This document shows positions 46,063 to 54,755 of a stretch of 54,755 bases of DNA, piece after piece; within the stretch, counting starts at the first letter, position 1, and each line of letters opens with the position of its first letter. The notes under the pieces are model-generated. The model did not search any database, was not told the DNA's origin, and worked only from the letters and a program-made list of their open reading frames with translations. The stretch spans positions 368,613-423,367 of the forward strand of contig BFEA01000552.1 in NCBI GenBank assembly GCA_003427395.1. Reading direction: 5' to 3'. Both the position numbers and the translations under genes were made by a program. The stretch comes from Chara braunii. Taxonomy: Eukaryota; Streptophyta; Charophyceae; Charales; Characeae.

Positions 46063-46100
46063 CTGTCTCTTATACACATCTAGATGTGTATAAGAGACAG
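46063..46100. other. Nextera mate-pair junction adapter (synthetic contaminant)
   Basis: Positions 46082-46100 read AGATGTGTATAAGAGACAG, the 19-bp Tn5 mosaic end used in Nextera libraries, and 46063-46081 are its exact reverse complement. The 38-bp head-to-head pair is the circularisation junction of Nextera mate-pair fragments. It is not genomic. Translated, it gives the peptide signatures LLYTSRCV and MCIRDR at the edges of the two local open frames, a known mark of this adapter. The flanks were joined in vitro from the two ends of a several-kb fragment, so adjacency of 46062 and 46101 should not be trusted. Confidence 0.98.
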
Positions 46101-46717
46101 GAATACACCCGACCCACGTCTACTTGGCCTTGTTCACCCTTGCGGCTATGGTCGCTGTCGTCTTCCTCGTCTACCTAACGGGGCGCCCAATTGCCCTTCG
46201 TCTTTAACCTTCCTCGATAGTCCAACCGGTTGGTCGCACAAGCGCTACAGCAGAGCTTTCACAACATGCTAATTGAAAAGTGACCCGATGACCTGATGAA
46301 GCACTGTAGCAACTATAAATAGCAGATGAAGTGAGTTGTTGTCGGGTTCGGACCGGTACCGGTTGATGCGGTCTCTTGGCTGCAGTTTGCCAGTTTCGGA
46401 ACTTACTGGAGTTTCGCAAGATGCTGCTGCAAATTTGGACTTTGGGACTGCAGAGTTTTCTTATCACGTACCGGGCCTATGACTTTTGATGACCTAACGG
46501 TCGGACCCTATGACGCTTTGGCGCTTCGGCCTCCAGGGGCGACCGGACTCCTAGGACCTGGACCTGGACCTGGGAACTGGGCCTGGGCGGGACTCTGGGA
46601 TTGGGACTCAGGAATTTGAGATTGATGAACGACTTTGGGCATACTCACACCGGGCCTTCCTACACAGTTATGGACAGAACTGCACCCACATTCATCCAGG
46701 TACGGTGAATAGTCTGA

Positions 46718-46919
46718 GGGCCCGCTCCACTACTCACAAAATGCATAAAAGACAAAAGCACGCAAACGAACGGCTCTGGGCATAGGCCTCAGAGCTTATG
46801 GGCCTCGTTCTACTTCTCATCGCGTGCTCAAAAGACAAAATATGGCAGTGTACCTGACCATGTTCTAGCGTAAGGTTCATTGTCATTTTGCACATTTGGA
46901 GAGTAGTGGAGCGAGCCCC
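46718..46919. mobile_element. FB1 copy, 202 bp, with internal inversion
   Basis: Begins GGGCCCGCTCCACTACTCAC and ends GAGAGTAGTGGAGCGAGCCC, so its ends are inverted repeats. The interior holds AAAAGACAAAATATGG and CATGTTCTAGCGTAAGG from the reverse-oriented body. The segment CGAACGGCTCTGGGCATA (about 46767) recurs inverted at about 47105-47125, so this copy and the FB1 copy at 46972 sit inside a larger inverted arrangement. Confidence 0.65.
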
Positions 46920-46971
46920 TGAGTACGCTCTCTGACATTTAACTCTTTTTTTTTTTTGGAGTTCAGGCATA

Positions 46972-47085
46972 GGGCTACTACTCACCAAATGTACAAATTG
47001 AGAATAAATCTTCCTCTAGAACATGGAAAAACACACGGCCATATTTTTTGTCTTTTGTGCATGCGGTGAGTAGTGGAGCGAGGCC
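46972..47085. mobile_element. Foldback (MITE-like) family FB1, best copy, 114 bp
   Basis: Starts GGGCTACTACTCACCAAATG and ends ATGCGGTGAGTAGTGGAGCG, AGGCC: the ends are inverted (CTACTCACC / GGTGAGTAGTGG). The body contains AGAATAAATCTTCCTCTAGA, ACATGG and GGCCATATTTTTTGTCTTTT. Related copies occur at 9155-9262, 11933-12052, 23960-24285, 46718-46919, 53931-54040 and 54090-54171 in both orientations. No coding capacity; a small non-autonomous DNA element mobilised in trans is the likely nature. Confidence 0.75.
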
Positions 47086-47489
47086 TATAAGCTCTGCAGG
47101 ACTATGCCCAGAGCCGTTCGTTTGAGTGTTTTTTACGACTTCTTCACGTACGTGGACAGGTCTGTGGGCACATTCATCGTGGAAACATATATGGAGGAGA
47201 CTCCACGAACTATGAGCAACAGCATGAACAAGACGACAAAAAACAGTAGGAAACTCTATGGCCTGCAACAAAAAGAGCACCTCCGCGAAGGAGGAAAAAT
47301 AAATAAATGGTACTGGCACCGCAAAACGCAAAACGACAACAAAAAAAGTAGGCCTCCAGTGATTCTTTTTTCACTTCGTTTCGTTGGGCCCGCCCCTTGT
47401 CCCCACGGTTTTCCCAACACAGGGCACACAGGTCTCGCGTGGGAGCGTCACGCGAGACCCACTATTTGCTTATATAAGAGGCCGAGATA

Positions 47490-48380
47490 ATTAACAAAAA
47501 CAATGAATGAATGAACCAGAATCAATGTTTTAATCCCCCCCTTACTCCCAAACACTTGACAAAAATAATGAACGAATGAACCAGAATCAATGTTCGAATC
47601 CCCCCCGTACTCCCAACCACTCAAGAAGTCCACCATAGCCATCCCACACCTCCTTCTCCCAATTGGTCTAGCTGGTGGCTATGGGACCATGAGAGCTAAG
47701 CTCTGATGTTCAAAGGAGAACGCAAAGCTACTATGTCTCTTCTTCTATGGCCGCCATGCCTACTACCACCCCCGGAGTCTTCCTTCAAGGTATTACCCAC
47801 TTGGGGCCGTCCAGGTGCAGCGCCAAACAAGAAGATGAAGATGAAGACCACCGTAGCTCCTTCTCCTTCTTCTTCCCACTACTTCTATGCTCCTCCTTGG
47901 TGCCTTCCACCATAGCCGAGGTGGATGCCAAGCTCCACCTTCTTCCTCTACCCAGCGGTGCCTCAGCTGGGCGGTCGCTCCAGCAGCGTGCCGCCAAGCT
48001 GCATGCAAGCAAATGAGGCTGAGCCCTTCGGCTTTCCACGTGATGTACCGGAGTAGTGCCTCTTCCTCCTTCTTCGTCCCACTTCTTCTATGCTCCTTGG
48101 TGCCTTCCACCATGGCCGAGGTGGATGCCAACCTCCACCTTCTTCCTCTACCCAGCGCTGCCTCAGCTGGGCAGTTGCTCCAGCAGCGTGCCCCCAAGCT
48201 GCATCCAAGAAAATGAGGCTGAGCCCTTCGCCTCTCCACGTGATGTACCAGAGTAGTGCCTCTTCGCACAGTTACTTCTAGGCCAAGTGGCCTCCAAGTC
48301 TACCGGTACCTCTCTGTTTTGGAGGGTTCCTGCAGGCTCTAGACTCAGACCTACTAGACCAGTATCTACTGGACTTCAGG
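47490..48380. repeat. Dispersed repeat R2, second copy, with internal duplications
   Basis: Collinear with 38620-39290. It holds two local tandem duplications. GAATGAACCAGAATCAATGT occurs at about 47505 and, one base changed, at about 47574 (period about 69). A 200-bp unit repeats at about 47858-48057 and 48058-48257 (TGGTGCCTTCCACCAT.GCCG, CTCAGCTGGGC, AATGAGGCTGAGCCCTTCG in both). Frames of up to 158 codons follow from the duplication. Confidence 0.65.
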
Positions 48381-48770
48381 GTTGTTTTGGCGCCTACCGC
48401 CTACCCCTACCATAGGCGGTAGGCGCGCCTACCAGTCCGGCTGACCCGTAGGCGGACCCGTCGGCGGTCGGCAGACTGCCTAAATTTTTTATTTTTTTTT
48501 TTCCAATGACATGGTCGTGTGCGGCTTGAGGAGGGCAGCCCGAATCCGCAATAATTTTTTTTGGGGGTGGTGGGTTTTTATAGGGGGAGGTATAGGGGGG
48601 CTATGTGGGGCTATGAGGGTGTTGGGAGGCGGTATGGGGGTTTTGGGGGTTGTCTGGACGTCTCTTTTTTTTGTGGGGTGCCAACCGACAGCTGACAGGT
48701 AGGTGCCGACCGGTGGAAGGTTGGGTTCGCTCATGGATCAATCCAACTGCACCGACCGTCGGTGTGACTA
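48380..48770. repeat. GTCGGC/GCCTACCG dispersed repeat
   Basis: 48390-48480 holds a perfect hairpin (CGCCTACCGCC against GGCGGTAGGCG) followed by a T-run and AGCCCGAATCCGCAATAA. The next part is G/T-rich (GGGGGTGGTGGG, TATAGGGGGAGG). 53500-53640 has the same order: T-run, AGCCCAAATCCGCAGAGAAA, then GGGATGGGGGAGGGGTATGG. 19745-19960 is a reverse copy. Confidence 0.6.
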
Positions 48771-49980
48771 CTCTGCTTTTGCTCGTCTTTGTTTCTTCTG
48801 TTTTCCTTTTCATTGTTGGAATTAAGGCTTACTCTATTTATAGTAATTTTATACTAATTTTAATATTATTTTATAGCTTTTTAGGTCTCTTGCAACATCA
48901 GCGTTTCATTGAAGCTGCCAAACGAAAGGACATGCACTATTCATGTGTCCCAAAAGTTTATCTACCTTTTTTGGGTAAATGTCCCAAAAGTTTATTTAAT
49001 ATTTACCTTTTCATGTTTGGACATTTTCCCTGTATAGCCTCCAGCCCACCAACCCCCCCCCCGTCCCTTGGCCCTCTCGCCCATGCAATGCAAAGAGTTC
49101 TATCAGAGGCACTCATTTGGCCTTTTTCTCTGCTGCTCTGTCATAATGGGACTCTTTGAGCTGTGTGCATCGTGACTGAATGTGACCGTGAATGCGGTCA
49201 GATGCATTCACCACATTCCTGGTTGTCAGAGTGCCCTTGATAAAACTGCGATTCAACTTCAGAAGCATGACTTGCCTCCTCACCAAAATTGATGAAAGCT
49301 TTTCTAAGGCTTCTCTTGCAGTGAGTGCTAGTTGTGTTTGATTGGATGGATGTGCTGGCCACACACATCTGATGCTGAACTGCTCATTTGTGAGGAGCCC
49401 CTTTTCTCTCCTAAAAGCACCTTTGTCGATTACCTTCCTCACATACTGGTTTCCTCTTTAGGCAGAAGACTGCCATGTGAAACTTTTCTGGAAAGCATTC
49501 TTGGAGGTGTTGGAATTTTGACGCTTCCTGCCATGCATGCTGAAGCCAGCCGTCAAACGATCGGGCATGCTCTCTTATCAAACATTCCTAACAGAATCAG
49601 AGGGTGTTGTTGAAAAAAAAAAAGGCTATCGGGCGTGCTATTGGTTCAAAGTTGCAAGCCCTTCAGACCCAGAAAGAGTTGGCATCTTCTATTAAAAGAC
49701 TTTGAGAAAAAAGTGGCGTATGAAAGAGCACGTTCCTTTCTGTCTTTATTCCCTGAGCACGGAAACTGCCCTTGGCTACTTATTGTGTTGCAGACTGATG
49801 GAACTCTCAACACATTTTGTAGCACAGAGCTAATGAACATATATATACCTATGGCGATATATGTGTACATTCTTTCCCCTTTTCTTCCGATCTCTGATCT
49901 TTTCTGCCACTCCTCACTGCGCAGACTATAATAGCGGTCATAGCGGTCTGATATCAAATGTTTCCGAAGAATGAATGTTC
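48771..49980. other. No gene recognised
   Basis: Unremarkable composition. 48945-49000 has an ATTCATGTGTCCCAAAAGTTTAT duplication (TGTCCCAAAAGTTTAT at 48945 and 48979). 49175-49210 carries GAATGCGGTCAGATGCATTC, shared with 8750-8775. Confidence 0.45.
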
Positions 49981-50011
49981 TCCCCCCCCCCCCCCCCCCC
50001 CCCCCCCCCNC

Positions 50012-50170
50012 CAAAAAAAAAAAAAAAAATTTTTTTTTTTGTTTTTTTGTTTTTTTGTTTTTGCGGGGTGCCTACCGATCGCCGACCGGTCGGCGCCGAC
50101 GGCGCCTACCATCGGCTGGTCGGCAGCCGACGGATCTGAGGCCGCCTACCGTCGGCGTGACTACCCTGCC
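50012..50170. repeat. Poly-A/poly-T boundary and GTCGGC repeat copy
   Basis: A C-run (49981-50009), A-run and T-rich run lead into CTACCGATCGCCGACCGGTC and GCCGCCTACCGTCGGCGTGA. It matches the family at 48380 and 53370. Confidence 0.6.
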
Positions 50171-50459
50171 GAGCTTCTAAAACAGTACCTCGGCCTCCCA
50201 AGGTACTACCTTTTGATCTTTTCTGCCTACCTACCTGCTAGTTGAGTGTTTTTGGCCTCCGCGGGCCTACCCTACTGGAGAATGTCATGATGCTAATGGG
50301 CATTTTGGTTGGCGGAAGACTTATGCCAATCTGCTGCATTCACTCATGTGGGCAGGTATGAAGATAGGGTCGATGAGGTGCGCCAGCGGGGCAAGAGTAC
50401 TTAGGTACTGCAAGGCCTGCTAAGACCACACTGCGGACCTCTCACAAGTCACGACCCAT

Positions 50460-51480
50460 AGAGACAAAGGTAAAGAGTAGATCAGCGAACAGTCAGGGCA
50501 TGGTTGTGGTTTGACAGATTTGGCAAGCACGCTGAGTTCATTCCCCTGCCTGCAGAAGCTTAAACCGAGGTAGTCGTAGGGAAGTTCTTTGCTCACTGGG
50601 TTGAGGATAATGGTAATCATGTAGCCATTGTTAGTGTTAGAGATGTGCAGCTTGTTAGTGAAGCCTGGCAACAGCTGCTGAACGAATGTTTGTCACAGTT
50701 GACCATGTCGTCTGGTAGGCATCTTGAGACCAATGGACAGGCAGAACAGATGAAGAAGCTGCAACAGACTTTGTGAATGTTCATTAGAGCCGACCAGACT
50801 GATTGGGATCAGAAGTTACCAAGGGTAGCAAGTGCATATAACAATTCAGTGCATCTGTCCACAGCCAGGATGCCTTCTGATTTACATAAAGGTTGGAGAC
50901 GACACAGACCCATAGTTAAAATCCACATCAGATACAACATCCACCGCCCGAATCTAGGGAATTTGCACTGATGTACAAGACAGATATTAAGAAAGTTACA
51001 GAGAAGATTAGACACACCCATCATAAAATGATAGACCAGGCTAATAAGCATCACAGGCTATCACAGTTTGCAGTAAGAGATTTCATATGGGTGACGTCTA
51101 AAGAGTGCTTGCCGCAGAAGACATCTCTCAAAAGTCGTTGCCCGCATGCGAAGGGCAGTGTGAAGTACTGGATGTAGTAGGTGGAGAGGATGGACCATCG
51201 TATGTCATATATGTCCCTGGACACCTGAGAACCTACCCTGTGTTTCATGCATCCTAGTTGCTGCCTTGTGTACTTAATGACGAGCTCCGATCAATGGTTC
51301 CTCTTGACATGGATGGTAGCTATGCTGTGGACCATATTGTCGATGAAGCACCACTCCCAGCACGAAGACGGGGAAGACCACAGAAGCAGTACAAATGCTA
51401 ATATGATATCCAGGAACACCACACACGCTCTTCTTGACTGTACCGGAGCTGAGAGGGATAACAGCCACTTCGTGACTTGC
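50460..51480 (+). pseudogene. Ty3/gypsy integrase and post-integrase remnant (chromovirus-like)
   Basis: Allowing frame changes, the plus strand reads GMVVV-DRFGKHAEFIPLPAEA, KFFAHWVEDNGNHVAIVSV, SEAWQQLL, LSQLTMSSGRHLETNGQAEQ, LQQTL-stop-MFIRADQTDWDQ, LPRVASAYNNSVHLSTARMP. Then come YVPGHLRTYPVFHAS and DGSYAVDHIVDEAPLPARRR. These are the integrase core (Asp of DRF; the SDR Asp replaced by Val in IVSVRD; Glu of GQAE kept), the AYN motif, and the PVFH.S segment that precedes the chromodomain of gypsy chromoviruses. An in-frame TGA at 50774 and several frameshifts kill it. No LTR, protease or reverse transcriptase was found nearby. Confidence 0.8.
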
Positions 51481-51640
51481 GGAGTTGGGAGAAGTAGTCT
51501 TTATCCCTTTCTTTCTCTGAATGGATACAACCTACCTTCACATCTTCTACAGTGATGACGAGGTTGTGTGGTATTGTCTGATAGACAGCTTTTTTTCCTT
51601 TTCGGTTTTTCTTTTTCAATACGCTGCTAGAGTGCACCAT

Positions 51641-51720
51641 GTCCATTGGGATATCCATTAAACATGGAATGAGAAGCGCATGTACGGTCCCTGTGCAAGG
51701 ATGACACCCATAATTGAACC
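51641..51720 (+). pseudogene. Second, diverged U6-like fragment
   Basis: GTCCATTGGGATATCCATTA, AACATGGAATGAGAAG.GCATG and GGTCCCTGTGCAAGGATGAC, ACCCATAATTGAA follow the order of U6 (5' stem, linker, catalytic region, GCAAGGATGACAC, 3' region). Deletions and substitutions remove the ACAGAGA box. The conserved ATGGTCC-T-run end is missing. Two U6-related sequences in 55 kb suggest U6 RNA has been retroposed, perhaps by LINE machinery. Confidence 0.6.
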
Positions 51721-53339
51721 CAAACTACAACACACACACACCACATGGATCCCCTACAGAGCGCTGTACAGATAGGTTACCACCACCAGGGTGAGCTGTT
51801 GCAAACCAAATCCTAAAACAGGTAAACACCCTTGCTTTGGGTCAGTTCCCGTCATCGTCTGTCCGTAGAGCGGAAATAGTGACTGTGGAAACCCAAAAAA
51901 CCTGCTCAATTCTGCTCTGTGATGCCCCACCTGAGATTCGGCTAGCATCATTCACATGCCTTGTGTTGTGAGGATATGAAGGAATACTCCATGGAAGTTT
52001 TTGTTTACATATGTATGATGACAGTCAACATTGCACTCGTGTACGACACCCTGACATGTCGTGTCCAATTTGTAGACGGGTTGGAACGACAATGACTAAA
52101 CAATTGCGGTCAACGTGCCGCTGTGTTCCTAGCATGTAGAAGCCACATAGCCTTTGGCATTTGTCTACGACATGCCATTCGATGCAGCAACTGCAACTGC
52201 AAGAATTGGATGCGGTGCTTCCACAGTTCACACCCGAACCAGGCCTGTTTGGGTGGCTGCTTACCATAGACAACAGCTGCTCCTCAACTCAAAATCTTCT
52301 GCAATCCAAACACTGACTGACCTCTTGCGTCATTCTAGAGTAGTCTGCTCCAGCGGTGAGCATTCAGAACGCTCCTAAGTTTCCGTTCCTCTGTTTTGTT
52401 CTTCGCCACTCCACTTCCCTCCTCCACCCGCCTCTCTCCTGCCTCTCGCTTCCTATAAAACTCCGCCTCCTACCCCTTCCTTCCTCCCTCCCTTTATGTA
52501 TTACTAATAAATGCATATGAATGAGCATCATTAAGAGAACAGGCAAAATACAAGCTGAAGATCTGAAGAAAAACGTACAGGAGTGTAACCCCCCTTCACT
52601 CTCCCTCCGATCATAATGTGCAATTGTGTCGTGTAGGCACGGGGATGTGGGCGGCTGGCACTCAACCACCATCAACGTCTCCAGCCTTGTACGTGAGGGG
52701 ATCTGCAAGAGCAAATAAAAGTGATAGTCCAATGATGCTTAAACCACCAGTACTTTGCTCAGTGATTCATGCCGAGCCCGAAAGCGGCCTGCGCGCCAAG
52801 CTTTGTTGAGCCTGGACGGGGTGGGAACCGGCAGGGGAATTTGTTGGTTGGGATCAGTACCGCCACTTATGCTGGACCTGCTCCCAGCAGCCTGAACGAA
52901 AATACAGCAGTCGTTTTCTTGTTTTCAATCGTGTACCACCTCAGGACTGACCAGAAGTCCAGCCAGATACATTCTGGAAAGAGCTGACCGGCAGGTACTT
53001 GATTGCTTCCCGTCTCCCATGGGAGTCGCATCATAACCAGCTGAGGTTCTTCTCTTCTCTATCTCTATCTCTATCTCTATCTCTATCTCTATAATACTAA
53101 TCTACTAATACCTAAAGGAAAAAGCGGTCCCCATAAGACGGTCCCTTTGGGCCCAGCAAAAATAAGGCCCGCACGTCGTTTGGAGGTGTCCCGTGAAATA
53201 GGCCGCAGGAAGTTTTTTGCCCAGCGGGCGTGGGGTTGAGGCTGTCTCCCGTCAAGTTTCGTGGGCCGACGCTGCCAAAAACTGTAACGACAGTCGCAGG
53301 TTGGAGTCGGGGAGGGGGCAGGCCGCTTTTAGGGTAAAT
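51721..53339. other. No gene recognised
   Basis: Follows the U6-like fragment. Contains a GGGAATGCAGT-poor anonymous stretch, the TTAAACCACCAGTACTTTGC word at 52740 (shared with about 1715 and 43825) and the TATCTC microsatellite. Confidence 0.45.
53059..53092. repeat. (TATCTC)n microsatellite
   Basis: Five to six copies of TATCTC. Confidence 0.95.
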
Positions 53340-53645
53340 TTTCCGGCTGGCGGTTTTTCGCATTCTGCCAGAACTGTCGGCCAGATTCAACCAGGCAGCA
53401 GGGTTGCACCGGCGCCGACCGCCGACCCTGACCGCGGACCGTTTTGTCCTGACGGATCGGGGCTGACCGGTCGGTGGTCCGCCGACCAGTCAGAAAACAG
53501 GCATCCTCTGCTTTTTTTTTTTTTCCTGATTGCGCAGCCTTACTGCGCTTGCTGAGTATAGCCCAAATCCGCAGAGAAAGTTTTTGGGATGGGGGAGGGG
53601 TATGGGGGGTTCGGGTTGGAGCATACCTGCTGCGCAAGTGTGCTG
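53340..53645. repeat. GTCGGC repeat copy
   Basis: GACCGCCGACCCTGACCGC, GGTCGGTGGTCCGCCGACCA, a T-run, then AATCCGCAGAGAAAGTTTTT and GGGTATGGGGG. Same order as 48420-48620 and, reversed, 19745-19960. Confidence 0.6.
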
Positions 53646-53930
53646 GTCACCGATGGGCTAAAAAAAAAAAAAAAAATAAGAAAGAGTAACAAATAGCTCC
53701 TTGTTAATATTTATTTCAAACCCCCTGCGGGTTATCCGAGAGGGCCCTGCACACAATCAGGAAGGGCCTCGTTGCCATGAACGAGGTAGTAGTCATAGCC
53801 ATGCTGAAGGTATGGCACGCCAAGTATATATGCTGTTGATTCACTTTAAGGTCCGCGTTTCAGCAGTTATGGGACCACTGAGCACGCAAGTTTCTGGGCA
53901 ATAGCAGGCCAACTCACCACGTGCTTTTCA

Positions 53931-54171
53931 GGGCTTCCCTCCACTAAAAATGTGCAAAATGAATCTTTTGCCAGAACATGGAACCGTACGCTGCCATATG
54001 TTTTGTCTTTTGTGCAAGTGGTGACGAGTGAATCAAGGCCCTTAGGGCCACTGGTCGTAGGAAAAAGAAACAAAAGAAATAAAGTAAAGGAATGAATCTT
54101 CTGCTAGAACATGGAACACATATGCCGCCATATGTTTTGTCTTTTGTGCTGGTGAAGAGTGGAGCAAGGCC
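53931..54171. mobile_element. Two adjacent FB1 copies
   Basis: Copies at 53931-54040 and 54090-54171 share ATGAATCTT, CCAGAACATGG or CTAGAACATGG, GCCATATGTTTTGTCTTTTG and end AGCAAGGCCCTTAGGGCCAC or its near form. Both are followed by TGTAGGAAAAAGAAACAAA or its near form, so the second looks like a local duplication of the first. Confidence 0.75.
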
Positions 54172-54355
54172 CTTAGGGCCACTGCTTGTAGGAAAAAGAA
54201 ACAAACGAAAGAGAGAGCTACGGTGATAAGTAGTTGTAACTTGTAACCCATAACTGCTCGAAAGCAGACCTGACTTCGGATCCAGAGCATATATTGCTGG
54301 CCTGCTCTTCTTTCATACGAAATTTGCTGAACGTCTCTTGAGATGTTCGGACACC
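54172..54355. repeat. Dispersed repeat R1, second copy
   Basis: Contains TGTAACCCATAACTGCTCGA, AAGCAGACCTGACTTCGGAT, CATATATTGCTGGCCTGCTC, GAACGTCTCTTGAG. Collinear with 12100-12240. See the entry at 12053. Confidence 0.65.
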
Positions 54356-54497
54356 TGCATATGTACTGCTGGGGTCCTCCGCGAAAAAGACTATTTAAAA
54401 AGGAATACGTGGGCCCTATGTTTTTTTCTGTGGGGAGGTGCGCCATTGGCTATCTCAGCCAGCCTTCTCCAAATTTTTTTATGTACCCTATTTAGTG

Positions 54498-54592
54498 GGG
54501 TGCGTCGCATCACGTGCGCGTGCATGCTTACACGTGCGTTATGCGCCGTGCGTGCGGAGCTCGCTCGCACGCGATGCGACGCAGGTATGGGT
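54498..54592. repeat. GCGCAC-type foldback
   Basis: GGGTGCGTCGCATCACG and CGATGCGACGCAGGTATG are inverted ends with a perfect 12-bp core (TGCGTCGCATC / GATGCGACGCA). GCGTGC/GCACGC palindromes fill the interior. The right edge GCAGGTATG resembles the GCAAGTATG edge of the hAT-like element. Confidence 0.6.
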
Positions 54593-54755
54593 TGGAGTAT
54601 AGGTGGAGTGTAGGGGTGATATAGGGAATATTGGGGGCATTAATAAGGATGTTGGGTGTGGTTCGGGAGTGTTAGGTTGGTGTATGCGGGTATTGGTGGG
54701 CGCTATGGGGGTGTGGGTGGGGTTATTAGGGGTTCTGGATCCCCCCCCCCCCCCC

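Noticed and set aside
45908-46272. Two short frames meeting at 46084-46093
   Set aside because: Their ends (LLYTSRCV, MCIRDR) are the translated Nextera adapter.
47793-48269. 158-codon minus frame with an internal repeat
   Set aside because: It arises from the 200-bp tandem duplication in repeat R2; no start context, domain or conservation argument supports a gene.
53112-53390. 92-codon minus frame as a possible host exon
   Set aside because: Lies at the edge of a dispersed GTCGGC repeat; no splice-site-bounded conserved domain can be recognised.

Overview
The window is a repeat-dense piece of a eukaryotic nuclear genome. It shows no intact host protein-coding gene; almost everything recognisable is a transposable element, a pseudogene, a simple repeat or an assembly feature. 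Several things suggest a green-lineage (streptophyte or algal) genome: plant-style LINEs whose ORF1 carries a DUF4283-like region followed by a CCHC zinc knuckle, an interstitial run of CCCTAAA (plant-type telomere) units at about 22455-22485, a U6-like sequence, and a chromovirus-like Ty3/gypsy integrase remnant. A charophyte such as Chara is a guess I cannot test here.

The main structure is a nested set of LINEs on the minus strand between about 35.4 and 12.4 kb. LINE-A begins with ORF1 at 35406-34537. It is interrupted inside ORF1, resumes at 22037, continues through the rest of ORF1 (to about 19.9 kb) and ORF2 (endonuclease, reverse transcriptase, zinc-binding tail, 17.2-12.8 kb), and ends in a 3' UTR at about 12.4 kb. 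The interruption is a 12.5-kb block (22052-34536) flanked by a 14-bp target duplication. The 3' end of that block is a second LINE (LINE-C). The block also holds LINE-B (ORF1 and a full set of ORF2 domains, 31.9-24.9 kb) and a 1.42-kb hAT-like DNA transposon (23192-24611) with an 8-bp target duplication. Removing the hAT-like unit and one target copy rejoins the LINE-C reading frame. All LINE copies are dead: stops, frameshifts and altered reverse-transcriptase catalytic positions are visible.

Elsewhere, 0-12 kb holds short interspersed repeats, a U6 snRNA-like sequence (7062-7176) whose 3' end is duplicated around an 0.8-kb LINE-tail insertion, and GA and CA microsatellites. 17.2-20 kb holds a 1.5-kb pyrimidine-rich (TCC/TTC) array. 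32-33.6 kb is a G-rich tandem region with many undetermined bases. 36-46 kb is mostly anonymous DNA with small foldback elements. 46-54.7 kb holds more foldbacks, a second U6-like fragment (51641-51720) and the degraded gypsy integrase (50.46-51.48 kb).

Two assembly points matter to any user. Positions 46063-46100 are an exact Nextera mate-pair junction (two mosaic ends, tail to tail), so the sequence on either side may not be contiguous in the genome. The 200-N gap at 20451-20650 is flanked by the same roughly 59-bp sequence on both sides, so it is probably an unmerged overlap.
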